The notes beneath the pieces are model-generated. The model had not been told where the DNA came from. It did no database searches and saw nothing but the letters and a program-made list of their open reading frames with translations. A stretch of DNA of 64,000 bases, taken from contig JAWQEG010000495.1 of assembly GCA_033782935.1 (NCBI GenBank), positions 1 through 64,000 on the forward strand, read 5' to 3'. Positions within the stretch are counted from its first letter, which is position 1. Each line of letters begins with the position of its first letter. Source of the stretch: Petrolisthes cinctipes (lineage: Eukaryota > Arthropoda > Malacostraca > Decapoda > Porcellanidae). Both the position numbers and the translations under genes were made by a program. Positions 51,905 to 61,125 of the stretch are shown here, one piece after another.

Positions 51905-54736
51905 ATGAGATCACCTCACCTAACAGTCCTCTCTGCCAACGTGCGCGGCCTCCGCACTAATATAGGTGACCTCACTCACAACTTCATCCTGAGGCACCGA
52001 ACAGACATTGCTGTTGTGACAGAAACATGGCTGACCAGTGAGGTGGAGTCAAGCTTCGGAAAAATCCCAGGATACACCCACTGGATGAGAGAGGACCGAC
52101 ACAGAAGACAGGGAGGTGGTGTGGCAATCTGCCTTAAGGAAGGTCTGCAGGCATACAGACTGGACATAGAGACACCACCTTTGACAGAGGCGGTGTTTCT
52201 CAGAGTAGTGATGGCTAATGGCACAGGCCTCCTACTCTGTGCCATGTACCGCCCCCCAAGACAAGGCCCTGCCCCCATAAACTTCCTCACGGAGCACCTG
52301 GACGACCTGTTGACACGTCATCGCTGCAGGCATGTCCTCATCGTGGGTGACTTAAACCATCACATGGAAGGAGCCGCCTACGAAAACCTACTGACAGTGC
52401 AGGGACTGACAGACTATGTCACTTTCCCAACCCATGAACGTGGTGGAACACTGGACCCCGTCATCACAGACCTGGGCGAGGGCACCATCACCTGTCACCA
52501 GCTTGGACAGGTTGGGAGCTCTGACCATCATGCCATCCTGACCAAGACAGAGGTGGGTGTGGCACGTGAGGATGCCATCTCCCGCACCATATGGCTGTGG
52601 GACAGGGCAGACTGGTCCTCGTTGAGGAGGGACCTTCAGCGTACGGACTGGGGTGCCATCCTGACTGGAAGCGCAGACGCCAAGGCCAGGGCTTTCACCG
52701 AGCGGCTAAAGGCTTCTCAGCATCAGCATGTTCCTCACCGCCAGTACACGTCGAGACCCACCGATCAGCCCTGGTTCGGGTATCGATGTCGGCTTGCAGC
52801 AGAGAGGAAGTACTCTGCATGGCTGCGATACAAGAGGAACAGAACCCTCCGCAACAAGACTCTTCACCGCGAGGCAAGTAGAAGCATGGCAGCCACCAGC
52901 ATGTGGGCACAGCGGAGGTGGGAAAATGACCTCCGCTCGAAGCTGTGTGGACCAGGGGTGGGTAGCAAGACCTGGTGGTCCCTTATTAAGGAGAGACAAG
53001 GTACCAACCAACAGGAAACCATCCCTCCTCTCACTAGGCTAGACGGCACCACGGCAATGAGCAGCAAGGAGAAAGCTGACCTGCTGGCTGACATTTTCTC
53101 AGCCAAGATGACCGTCGCCGACCCGAACAGGCCTCCACCTCAGCTGGCACAGGAGTGTGACCAGGAATTAACAATGGTGGAGGTGACACAGGGGAGAGTA
53201 GAGCACCTCCTAAGAGCAGTGGACGTCAGGAAGGCATCTGGGCCCGATGATGTGAGCCCACAAATACTACGCCACTGTTCGAGTGAGCTGGCAGGACCTC
53301 TCACTGAGGTGTTTACCTCTTGTGTACGGGAAAACGCGTGGCCCTCCATATGGAAAGAGGCTCGTGTGGTGCCTGTACACAAGAGGAAATCCAGAACTAA
53401 CCCTGCCAACTACAGGCCTATCTCTCTCCTGTCTGTGATTGGCAAAGTATTCGAGAGGATAGTGGTAGAGACCCTCACCCACCACCTTGATGACAAATCC
53501 CTCTTATCAAACCATCAGTTCGGGTTTAGATCTGGCCGCTCCACCTCGGACCTTCTTATGCTCCTCTCCAGGGACTGGCAAGACTCCCTGGATAATGGCC
53601 TGGATACTATTGTCGTTGCTCTTGACATCGCAGGTGCCTTTGACCGTGTGTGGCATGCGGGCCTGCTGGAAAAGCTCCGTGCCAAGGGCATTAAGGGTCG
53701 CCTCTTGATGCTGATGGGTGACTACCTCCATGACAGGACACTCCATGTAGTGGTCAATGGGCAGCAGTCCAGGAACCTCCCAGTAGGGGCCTCAGTCCCT
53801 CAGGGATCTGTGCTGGGACCGGTTCTCTGGAATCTATACATGGACGACCTTCTCAAGACCTTGCCAGCACTCTCTGCATATGCCGATGACTGCACACTCT
53901 CCCGCTCTTACTCTCGCCAGGATAGCCAGCGAGTAGTTGCTGACATCAATCAGCAGCTACATGAAATAAAGAAGTGGGGAGAGCGCTGGCAGGTGAACTT
54001 TGCACCTGAGAAGACACAAGCCATGGTGGTTTCTCGGTCCCCGGCAGCCTCACAAGCTGTTGAGGGAAAAGTGAAGTTTGGCTCCGTCACCCTCCCACTC
54101 CAAGACCACGTCAAGATCCTTGGAGTGACCTTCGATGCGGAGCTCCGCTTCGATAAACATATCCACCACATCGCCCATCAGGCCTCCCTTCGGGTCTCTG
54201 CCTTATGTAGAGTGGCAGGCTTCCTGGACAAGCGTGGCCTTATGACACTCTACAAGGCACAGGTAAGGCCCCACCTTGAGTATGGGGCTCTGACGTGGAT
54301 GTCCAGCGCTGCAACACACCTGCAGAGACTTGATAAAGTGGAGCGAAGAGTGCAGCGTCTGATCAAGAACAACAGCTGCCCTCCTCCCTCACAAGACATA
54401 CCTGCCCTGGACACACTGGAGCACCGCCGGGATGTTGCTGCTCTAGTGGTCCTCCACAAGGCACAGGTACAAGAGGTGCAGCACCTGGCAGGACTTAGGC
54501 TCCCCCCGCGTGAGGCTGTGAGAGACACGAGAACGGTGCTCTCCAGCCAAGAGCAGGTTGGGGTGCCGAGGTCACACACCAGTCAGCACCAGAGGACCTT
54601 CACTGCCAGAACTTCAAGAATGTGGAATGTGTTCACTGCAGCAGCTCCCTCCATGCAACACCTGTCTATCCAACAAGTGAAGGTGGCTGCTCACAGGTGG
54701 CGAGGAACATTACCAACGCCCATCAGACACATATAA
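51905..54736 (+). CDS. LINE-2 ORF2 (endonuclease-reverse transcriptase), intact
   Basis: 943 codons, uninterrupted. EN motifs: LSANVRGL (~9), VVTETWL (~40), IVGDLNHHM (~148), SSDHHAIL (~203). RT motifs: NYRPISLLSVIGKVFERIV (~500), HQFGFRSGRSTSDLL, VVALDIAGAFDRVWH, GASVPQGSVLGPVLWNLYMD and AYADDCTL (~658). Thumb ILGVTFDAELRFDKHI; a C-terminal region VERRVQRLI / TSRMWNVF follows, as in Jockey/CR1 ORF2s. It nicks target DNA and primes reverse transcription. The ATG immediately follows the ORF1 stop. Confidence 0.9.
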   Translation: MRSPHLTVLSANVRGLRTNIGDLTHNFILRHRTDIAVVTETWLTSEVESSFGKIPGYTHWMREDRHRRQGGGVAICLKEGLQAYRLDIETPPLTEAVFLRVVMANGTGLLLCAMYRPPRQGPAPINFLTEHLDDLLTRHRCRHVLIVGDLNHHMEGAAYENLLTVQGLTDYVTFPTHERGGTLDPVITDLGEGTITCHQLGQVGSSDHHAILTKTEVGVAREDAISRTIWLWDRADWSSLRRDLQRTDWGAILTGSADAKARAFTERLKASQHQHVPHRQYTSRPTDQPWFGYRCRLAAERKYSAWLRYKRNRTLRNKTLHREASRSMAATSMWAQRRWENDLRSKLCGPGVGSKTWWSLIKERQGTNQQETIPPLTRLDGTTAMSSKEKADLLADIFSAKMTVADPNRPPPQLAQECDQELTMVEVTQGRVEHLLRAVDVRKASGPDDVSPQILRHCSSELAGPLTEVFTSCVRENAWPSIWKEARVVPVHKRKSRTNPANYRPISLLSVIGKVFERIVVETLTHHLDDKSLLSNHQFGFRSGRSTSDLLMLLSRDWQDSLDNGLDTIVVALDIAGAFDRVWHAGLLEKLRAKGIKGRLLMLMGDYLHDRTLHVVVNGQQSRNLPVGASVPQGSVLGPVLWNLYMDDLLKTLPALSAYADDCTLSRSYSRQDSQRVVADINQQLHEIKKWGERWQVNFAPEKTQAMVVSRSPAASQAVEGKVKFGSVTLPLQDHVKILGVTFDAELRFDKHIHHIAHQASLRVSALCRVAGFLDKRGLMTLYKAQVRPHLEYGALTWMSSAATHLQRLDKVERRVQRLIKNNSCPPPSQDIPALDTLEHRRDVAALVVLHKAQVQEVQHLAGLRLPPREAVRDTRTVLSSQEQVGVPRSHTSQHQRTFTARTSRMWNVFTAAAPSMQHLSIQQVKVAAHRWRGTLPTPIRHI

Positions 54737-54745
54737 TCATTCAAA

Positions 54746-54797
54746 TGCGGCTTTTAAGATAGTGCCACGAGGAAAAGTGGCACTTTAAGCCGCACAT
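54746..54797 (+). promoter_or_regulatory. LINE-2 3' UTR stem-loop
   Basis: TGCGGCTT..AGTGCCAC, loop GAGGAAAA, GTGGCACT..AAGCCGCA forms a two-part perfect stem directly upstream of the tail. It is a candidate recognition site for the element's own reverse transcriptase. Confidence 0.7.
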
Positions 54798-54865
54798 TAG
54801 TGTACAGTGAGCTGTTCTAACTGTTTAGCCATGTACAGCTACCAGAAAGTTTAGAAAAAAAAAAA

Positions 54866-54876
<11 letters not shown>

Positions 54877-54919
<43 letters not shown>

Positions 54920-55014
54920 TGTGTGTGTGTGTGTGGTCATTGGATTCTCATGGGTCCCGCCTACCCTAAAAATGTATTGTTGCCTGCCTGTTGATTGATG
55001 CTACGGCGCAATTA

Positions 55015-55062
<48 letters not shown>
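54877..55062 (+). mobile_element. GA/GT microsatellite, then LINE-1 3' UTR right half
   Basis: (GA)n(GT)n, then TCATTGGATTCTCATGGGTC CCGCC and CTACGGCGCAATTAAT with a ~45-base poly-A. It completes the LINE-1 fragment begun at 49474. Confidence 0.85.
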
Positions 55063-55064
<2 letters not shown>

Positions 55065-55093
55065 ACACACACAAAACACACACAGTCTTCGTA

Positions 55094-55482
55094 CACTCGT
55101 GATACATAATTTCTGACCAGAGTGTGAGGAGCAGAAAGATTCGAATCGCCTGGTATTGTTCATTTCCCCACCCAGTACAGTCACGAGCATGAGTTCCTTT
55201 ACCCCCATGGCGAGAATGAGGAAGAAGTTGTGGTTGGAGAAGGGTCAGGCAAACGAACACTGGGAGTCAGTATCTCATGACGGTGTAAAATTTGTTGTAT
55301 TCAAGTGAACACCTCTAGTGACATGAAGCATCATCCGAACATTATGAACAGGTCCAATTTTGTTCGTCTAGTCCATAATTATCATCCAACCACGACTTCG
55401 ACCTAACTCTCGCCAGGGGGGTAAAGAAACTTATGCTCGTGACTGTACACCTATAGAGGCTGATGGGTTCGAATGCAGGGTA

Positions 55483-55513
<31 letters not shown>

Positions 55514-55572
55514 TTAATTGCGCCGTGTGTGTGTGTGTGTGTGTGTATGTGTGTGTGTGTGTGTGTATGTGT

Positions 55573-55615
<43 letters not shown>

Positions 55616-55727
55616 TGTGTTTTTTTTTTTTTTTTTTATTGCGCCGTGTGTATGTGTGTGTATGTATGTGTGTATGTGGTGCCTGCCGTTCGTCTCTGGT
55701 CAGAAATTATGTATCACGAGTGTACCC
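55094..55727. mobile_element. family F element interrupted by a family G MITE
   Basis: TACACTCGTGATACATAATT at the left and ATCACGAGTGTA at the right, with GT microsatellites and poly-T inside. Family G splits it at TA. Confidence 0.8.
55176..55447. mobile_element. family G MITE nested in family F
   Basis: TACAGTCACGAGCATGAGTT and AACTTATGCTCGTGACTGTA inverted ends with inner CCCCCATGGCGAGA / TCTCGCCAGGGGGG, TA target. Confidence 0.82.
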
Positions 55728-55753
55728 TTGTTGGCTGGGAATTATAGTGAACC

Positions 55754-56293
55754 CTAAATGAGGGAGTTAGGAAGGATCAGTCCACAGTTGGAGATGGTGA
55801 TGGAGTTAGGAGTGTGCCTCACAGCAGCCTTCACCACGTCCAGTCCGGAAAACACCTTACCAAAAGGTCTGACCGGAAACCCCCTGGGTGAGCCAATAGT
55901 GTAAATCACAAAGCCAGAGGTTTGGCAATTGTCGAGGGTTTGGTAATTGTAGGGAATGGAGTGGCGGTAGGTTTGGGGTTGATATTGAGTATCGGGTAAT
56001 CCTAAGAGTCCTTCTACCACTGTCGTTTGATACTCTTCTAGTTCAACATTGGAGAATATTGCCTGTTCATTTGCCCTACCGGATTCTACATGGTGTGGAA
56101 ATACCATGTTTTCTCCCGGTTCACCCTGGTTATGAACTTCACTTGACATAGCACCTCGGTAAGATGGTCCAAGTGTCCCCATGCAGAGTGTCAGGAACTG
56201 CTGTGCCCGACGCTTGTTTGTCCACAGGTTGATGTAGACCCGACCAAGACACTTGCCACCAACACTTAGCTCCAGGAAAACTTCAGACGGCAT
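55754..56293 (-). CDS. cyclophilin-like exon of the TRIM-type gene
   Basis: Acceptor TTTCTTTCAG, phase 0, 179 codons and stop. Start VFLELSVGGKCLGRVYINLW and end PFGKVFSGLDVVKAAVRHTP, ITISNCGLIL align with both ends of the cyclophilin (PPIase) fold. The stretch that holds the catalytic Arg and the FMCQGGD-type motif in active cyclophilins is replaced (GPSYRGAMSSEVHNQGEP), so isomerase activity is probably lost. A separate gene starting at this ATG is an alternative. Confidence 0.78.
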   Translation of the reverse strand: MPSEVFLELSVGGKCLGRVYINLWTNKRRAQQFLTLCMGTLGPSYRGAMSSEVHNQGEPGENMVFPHHVESGRANEQAIFSNVELEEYQTTVVEGLLGLPDTQYQPQTYRHSIPYNYQTLDNCQTSGFVIYTIGSPRGFPVRPFGKVFSGLDVVKAAVRHTPNSITISNCGLILPNSLI

Positions 56294-59200
56294 CTGAAAG
56301 AAATGTATAATTATCTCCTAGACTGTTCTATTACTTTATAAGCACAGTATCTGAACTTATTTGCTTAAAGGTATTGCAAAAAGTACCATAATCATCACAA
56401 TATTGATTGTGGTAGTTATAACAACTTGTGTCACCTCCTCTTTCTATGCTACTTGGGTCAGGTGTTATATTACTAAGGAAGCCCTGTCTTGGCCTTAAAC
56501 CTCACAGACACACACACCACAATTCTCTACAGACTATACAGAACAAATCCCTAATAATACTTACAAGCACTTACTTACTTACTCCAACACCTACAATACA
56601 GACCACCAACGCCATGAAACCCAAGTCTCCACTATAAAGGATTTCCTTGAACTGAGAGGCTCATAAACACTTGCTACAGCTTTCACAAACCCGTAACAAC
56701 CACTACACTACATGGCAGAACACAAAAACATACCAATGAACACTATAACTACATCCAACACATGATATCATACACATACAGTACATTATCAACTCTTCCA
56801 CTCTTCATTCCAAACCAGCTTTTAGCATATCCATTCTCAAATCAATCATCGTTCCATTCATATGAGGGGAGGTGGTTTTAAGGCCCGTCCACACGATCGA
56901 GCAGTGCTCGCGAACACAAGCGATCTGTTCGCCTGTTGACGGACTTACCGCTTGTGCACGCGGCGGGCACACTTGTTGTGGTGTCCAAACGAACGTGTCT
57001 GACCAGTCACAGAGACACAGACGGGCAGGAGCCAGAGCAGGTGGTCGACAAGGTTAAGACAGTGCCTATGGTGCCTAATTTTAATAATGAGGAACGCAAG
57101 TGTATAGCGCTGTTTAGCATAATAATTGCTATGTGCGTGAGGAAGAAAAAGAACACAGTGCAGAAAGACAAATGGTGTAAAGACTGGTTAATTAAAAGAA
57201 AACAGTTGGGAAGTCATGTGACAATATTAAGGGAATTAAAAGCTGGGAATACGAATGACTTCATAAAGTACAGTCGGCAAAAAATGTTTCGTTACCACCC
57301 CTACGTTAATTTTAACATCGATAAGCGTGGCAGGGTTGGTACTCCACCGTCTGAGCAGCTGTGCCTCGCGGGCAGCGGCAATGACAACTTAGCACAAGGC
57401 ATTCCCTTTCTTTTTATATCAAAAGTTTAACTGATTTTAAATTAAATTTTGAGTGTTCAAGAACTATTACTATTTAACTATTCATCATTAAACATAAAGA
57501 AATACGTTTGAGTCTTTTAGAACAAGAATAACCTTGAAATACCCAGAAAAAGTAGCACTGGGTAAAAGTACGTCATTCCTACTTGCCTGTCCATTACACA
57601 CTGAGGGGTCCGGGAGGGTGACGGAGGTATATATGACACTTCCGCCCATGGAGGTAGTATAGGTGGAGGCGCCAGTAGGACCTGATTTGTGAAGCCACCA
57701 ATCTGTCATTTCCGGCGCCTTCAAGATGGCTCATACCTTTGTATGTCAGGTCAGAAGTCCACTTTTACTGAAACATATCTTGGTGTCCGCCATATTGAAG
57801 GCGCCGAAAATGACAGTTCGGCGGCTTCACTTTACTCCCCTGGATTAGTGAGCCATAGCGACTCCACCTATACTACCTCCATTCTCGCGCCACACCTGAC
57901 TCACCAGTCAGGCCTACCAACATTACATCACACTGTTAAAAGGATGGTAACGAAACTTTTTTTGCCGACTGTACATGAGAATGGACCCAAATAGGTCCTA
58001 CATTTCACATGTTGCTCGATTGCCAGCGATAATACTGACAACTACGGCCCCTTGGCTCCATAGGAAACCTGGCGTGTGTGGCAGTGACGTCATACTACTG
58101 GGTAGCGGCAGTGTTTGGTGAATTCCAACAACCACCAACACGGGCAGTTTGTTGGTGTGCTCGCCAACACAAGTGGACGGGCCTTAAGTGGTTAGTGTTC
58201 TGGACTCGAGGATCGAATCCTTTCTGGAGTGGGGCTGAGAATATTTTTTCCATATCATGTTTCAGGCGGTAACTGTAAGCCCACCAAACATCATAAAACA
58301 CCCTCTCTGATACCACAACAGCTGAAGTATTGGGTATTTACCCTAACTTTCATCCTTCTATGGCTGGGTGCCAGTTCGGAAGTCGTGATGTGTGTGTGTG
58401 TTTTTTTTTTTTTTTTTTTTTTTTGGGTAGTATAACCTGGGCCTTATTTGAAAAAAAAAAAAAATCTGTTTGTTACACGTCCTTTCTTCTCCATGAGAAG
58501 AGAGTTTATTTGTCGAGGCTGCTGTGTGGGCACCAACCAACCCTTCTGACTTACTATAAATCCCCACACTAATCAATGCTGTGTGGGTGGGAGAGAAGGG
58601 TTTATGAAGTGGTGTAGATACTCAGCCAGTATAGCCCTGGAGTATAAAAGAAAGGAGGGGGTGAGGTGAGGTCAGGTCAGGTGAGATTAAGGAGTGGCAG
58701 GTGCAATGTAGGCCACCACCGGTATATATATCTCATTTCTCTCTGAAGATGGACTCTGTGTAGTCCGAAACGTAAGAGTAATAAAATAACTTAAAGCTCT
58801 ATCCTGTGTTTACCTCCCACCCACACAACACACTTGTCAATATGAATCATTCACTAATCAATGCATTAAGGAACACTGCACTTAACACAATACATTCGTC
58901 AACAACACAACATACATTCCCTGAGGGTTCTATGGGAGACTATTGTCCATGTCATGGCCTTCATATGATACTTATGTGATATAAGGGACTCGGGGCTGCT
59001 TGGACACACAGCTTGAGGAACGTCAACAACAAGAACAAGACCATTTTGGTATATTTTGTATCAGCCAAAAAATCCCCCCCCTCTTTTTTTTTTTTACGAT
59101 TTAAACGACTTAACAAAAATTTATGAGTAGAATCATATATATAAATGGACAGTTCAGAGTAGTATGCTTCAAGGTAATAATTTGTATAGTTAATATATCA

Positions 59201-60582
59201 CAACACAAAGGGTACAGAGTGTATAGTTAGTGATAATCCTGGATTTATCACCATCAATCAATACTCTGTTTCATTCTTTAAGGGGGAAGTTTTGTGTTGG
59301 TAAATCTGGAGCAACTGAATCCTCAAAACTATTCCAAGCAACAGAACACCATTATTTTTGCTCTTCTGGTCCTGTTTCCTAGCATACTTTGGAGGATTCA
59401 TGTCACTCCAATGTACCAAAAAAGAATTACCACCTTAAATCTTAATATATACATTATGACGAGGTTGTCAGGAAATTAGTCTTGTTTGACAAAAGAACAG
59501 TAAACATGTCTGTACTCACCTTCAGGGAGAGGCCATCAATTATAGGACTACCAAGGCAGTGCATAACCAGTCGACCATCCTCAAAGGCTACCTGACATTT
59601 TTGCACTGGGAGATTTGGTTTCGGTAAGGGTTGTTTCCGACCCATCCCTACCCATTGCCCATTGCTCATATTTCCTCCCACTCCTGCAGCCGTTGATGTT
59701 CTCTCTTCTTTGCCAACCTTTTTATTTTTAGTAAAGTCAGCGAGAAATTGTTCAACACAATTATCCAATGATCTGATGCACCCAATATTGTCAGCTTTCT
59801 TGATTTGGTTAAGGATGCTATTCATATAATGCCGGGTACCATGCATGTCTGAGTTGGTTTGAGTCAGTCCTTGTACTCCCTGCAGCAACTCGACAAACTT
59901 GTTCTTCACGTCCTCCTTCTGTTTCTCCATCTTGGCATCACATGAAGATAATTTCCCTTGGAGTGTCATTTTTTTCTCTTGAATATAAGTCTTACAGAGC
60001 ATAACGTTGTGACCTTGAGGATGGCCCGAATACAGGCAGAGGCTACACAGTGGCATCTCACAATTACAGCACCAATATTTTTGGTCGTCTCCGTGAACAC
60101 TGCAAGCATCAGACTGAAAGGAAATATTTGTATCGTTTTCACCACAGAATTAGCCACTTTTAGAATGCAACATTTCAAATGTTTAAAAGTTAACAACACT
60201 ATTAAAGCAATGTAATGGGATTTTAATCTTCTTCCTTCCTATACAGTGTTCAGTACTTAACATCATTAACCTCTAATTCAATCACTGGAATGTACTCATA
60301 GCAAATCAATCTTTTGTTTTGGAATTCATTAGGATTTACCTTAACATCAGGGCAGGCAGACGACACACTGAGAAGAGCGTAGTTTACAGAGAGCTGCTCC
60401 ATATTTACATTGTTGTGGGTCTGTCTACAGATGGGACACAGGAAGTTACCTGTCCTCTTAACAGCATCCAAGCATATGTGACAGAATGAGTGGCCGCAGG
60501 GAAGCACAAGTGGCTCACGAATACCTGACTGGTACACCTCCGAACACACAGCACACGTCACAGAATCCCGTAACCCCTGCAT
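55754..60582 (-). CDS. TRIM-type RING/B-box protein with cyclophilin-like C-terminus (3 exons seen)
   Basis: Exons 60582-60340, 60113-59520 and 56293-55754 join at phase 0 to give 458 codons. RING C3HC4 at residues 10-52 (C10, C13, C29, H31, C34, C37, C49, C52). B-box type 2 at 85-116 (C85, H88, C96, C99, C104, C107, H112, H116). Predicted coiled coil ~120-200. Linker with a NHL/SPRY-free basic-Pro stretch, then a cyclophilin fold ~282-450. A RING suggests E3 ubiquitin ligase activity, B-box/coiled coil oligomerisation, and the cyclophilin-like domain target binding. Upstream exons may exist beyond the 60583 acceptor. A join between exons B and D is inferred from order, strand and phase. Confidence 0.72.
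56294..56875. other. intron sequence, no recognised feature
   Basis: AC-rich, AT-rich DNA; no repeat family or exon was supported. Confidence 0.45.
56878..58187 (+). mobile_element. PIF/Harbinger-like element carrying a transposase fragment
   Basis: Ends TTAAGGCCCGTCCACACG and GTGGACGGGCCTTAA. Inside, + strand frame 57080-57267 encodes NNEERKCIALFSIIIAMCVR, DKWCKDWLIKRKQLGSHVTI and LRELKAGNTNDFIKY, the N-terminal region of Harbinger transposases. It is cut there by a family M MITE. Confidence 0.65.
57268..57974. mobile_element. family M MITE nested in the Harbinger-like element
   Basis: TACAGTCGGCAAAAAATGTT / TCGTTACC at the left and GGTAACGAAACTTTTTTTGC CGACTGTA at the right, TA target. 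The interior has a ~110-bp imperfect inverted repeat (57640-57895). Confidence 0.8.
58187..58300 (+). mobile_element. tRNA-like SINE remnant
   Basis: AGTGGTTAGTGTTCTGGACT CGAGGATCGAATCC has A- and B-box-like spacing but lacks a full cloverleaf. Confidence 0.35.
58578..58850 (+). mobile_element. small element with inverted ends and hammerhead-like core
   Basis: TGTGTGGGTGGGAG at the left and CTCCCACCCACACA at the right. Contains CTGAAGA (58743), stem GGACT/AGTCC and GAAAC (58767), then AATAAA. This layout resembles the terminal repeats of Penelope-like elements, from memory of that family. Confidence 0.4.
59278..59438. mobile_element. family C MITE, complete
   Basis: TTAAGGGGGAAGTTTTGTG to AGAATTACCACCTTAA, TTAA at both ends, 161 bp. 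It lies 80 bases past the exon B donor. Confidence 0.87.
59520..60113 (-). CDS. B-box/coiled-coil exon of the TRIM-type gene
   Basis: Acceptor CCTTTCAG, donor CTGAAG|GTGAGT, phase 0 at both ends, 198 codons. CSVHGDDQKYWCCNCEMPLC SLCLYSGHPQGH is a textbook B-box type 2. A charged helical region and the linker VAFEDGRLVMHCLGSPIIDG follow. Confidence 0.88.
60340..60582 (-). CDS. RING-finger exon of the TRIM-type gene
   Basis: Acceptor CCCCTTCAG immediately before ATG, donor GTTAAG|GTAAAT. 81 codons with a C3HC4 RING: CAVCSEV..LPCGHSFCHICLDA..FLCPICRQ. The ATG may be the true start or an internal Met. Confidence 0.88.
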
Positions 60583-61125
60583 CTGAAGGGGAAATACAAT
60601 CAATTTAACAAATCAAACCTTTGGTGCAAGATAAGCACACATTTTATTACCTTTTAATAATGTTAAATTTCTTCTTACTAACTGAGCCAACACCAAGACG
60701 GATTATATAAACATCATCCTTTATACACACAGTATGATCCAATGTTCTTAGTATAATACATAATTGTATTCTGTATACAGTAATTATCACAGTATTGTTT
60801 ATTGCTGTCATGATTTCCAAATACCAAATGTAACTTAATAAGTGTATATTTTGTTATATTTCATACCGAAATGATAATACAACAAATTGATACAGTATTT
60901 TGCCTACTACTCAAAGTGTTTCCAGATAAAACTGAAAGTCCCTGAGCAAGGGTGGAGTATCTGTAACATTGACACACTGTACAAACATTAAATAATCTTC
61001 ACTACCCCGAAAGGGAAAAGCAGCATGAATTAAGGCAATATCATCTAAATATCACATTTTACTAAAATAACCAACTTAAGTTAAATATATAAAATAATTA
61101 AAATATAAACGAAACATTAAAGTTT
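60583..61125. other. intron or upstream sequence, no recognised feature
   Basis: AT-rich; no exon or repeat family was identified. Confidence 0.5.

Larger units (their letters stand above)
49863..54876 (+). mobile_element. LINE-2: intact two-ORF non-LTR retrotransposon
   Basis: About 5.0 kb with 5' UTR, ORF1, ORF2, a 3' stem-loop and ~20 A. It is flanked by (GA)n on both sides and splits a LINE-1 3' UTR. No RNase H is present. The EN/RT layout fits the Jockey/CR1 group. No disabling change was seen, so it may be young or active. Confidence 0.88.

Noticed and set aside
52695..53746. Antisense frames of 70-100 codons across LINE-2
   Set aside because: GC-rich coding DNA leaves antisense frames open; none has domain content.
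56936..57430. 164-codon + strand frame as a host gene
   Set aside because: The middle is a Harbinger transposase fragment and the end crosses into a MITE, so it is transposon-derived and broken.
57488..57724. Possible extra TRIM exon (GGSVIYTSVTLPDPSVCNGQ) with a GC donor CAG|GCAAGT
   Set aside because: It lies wholly inside the family M MITE and partly in its foldback; exons B and D already join in phase.
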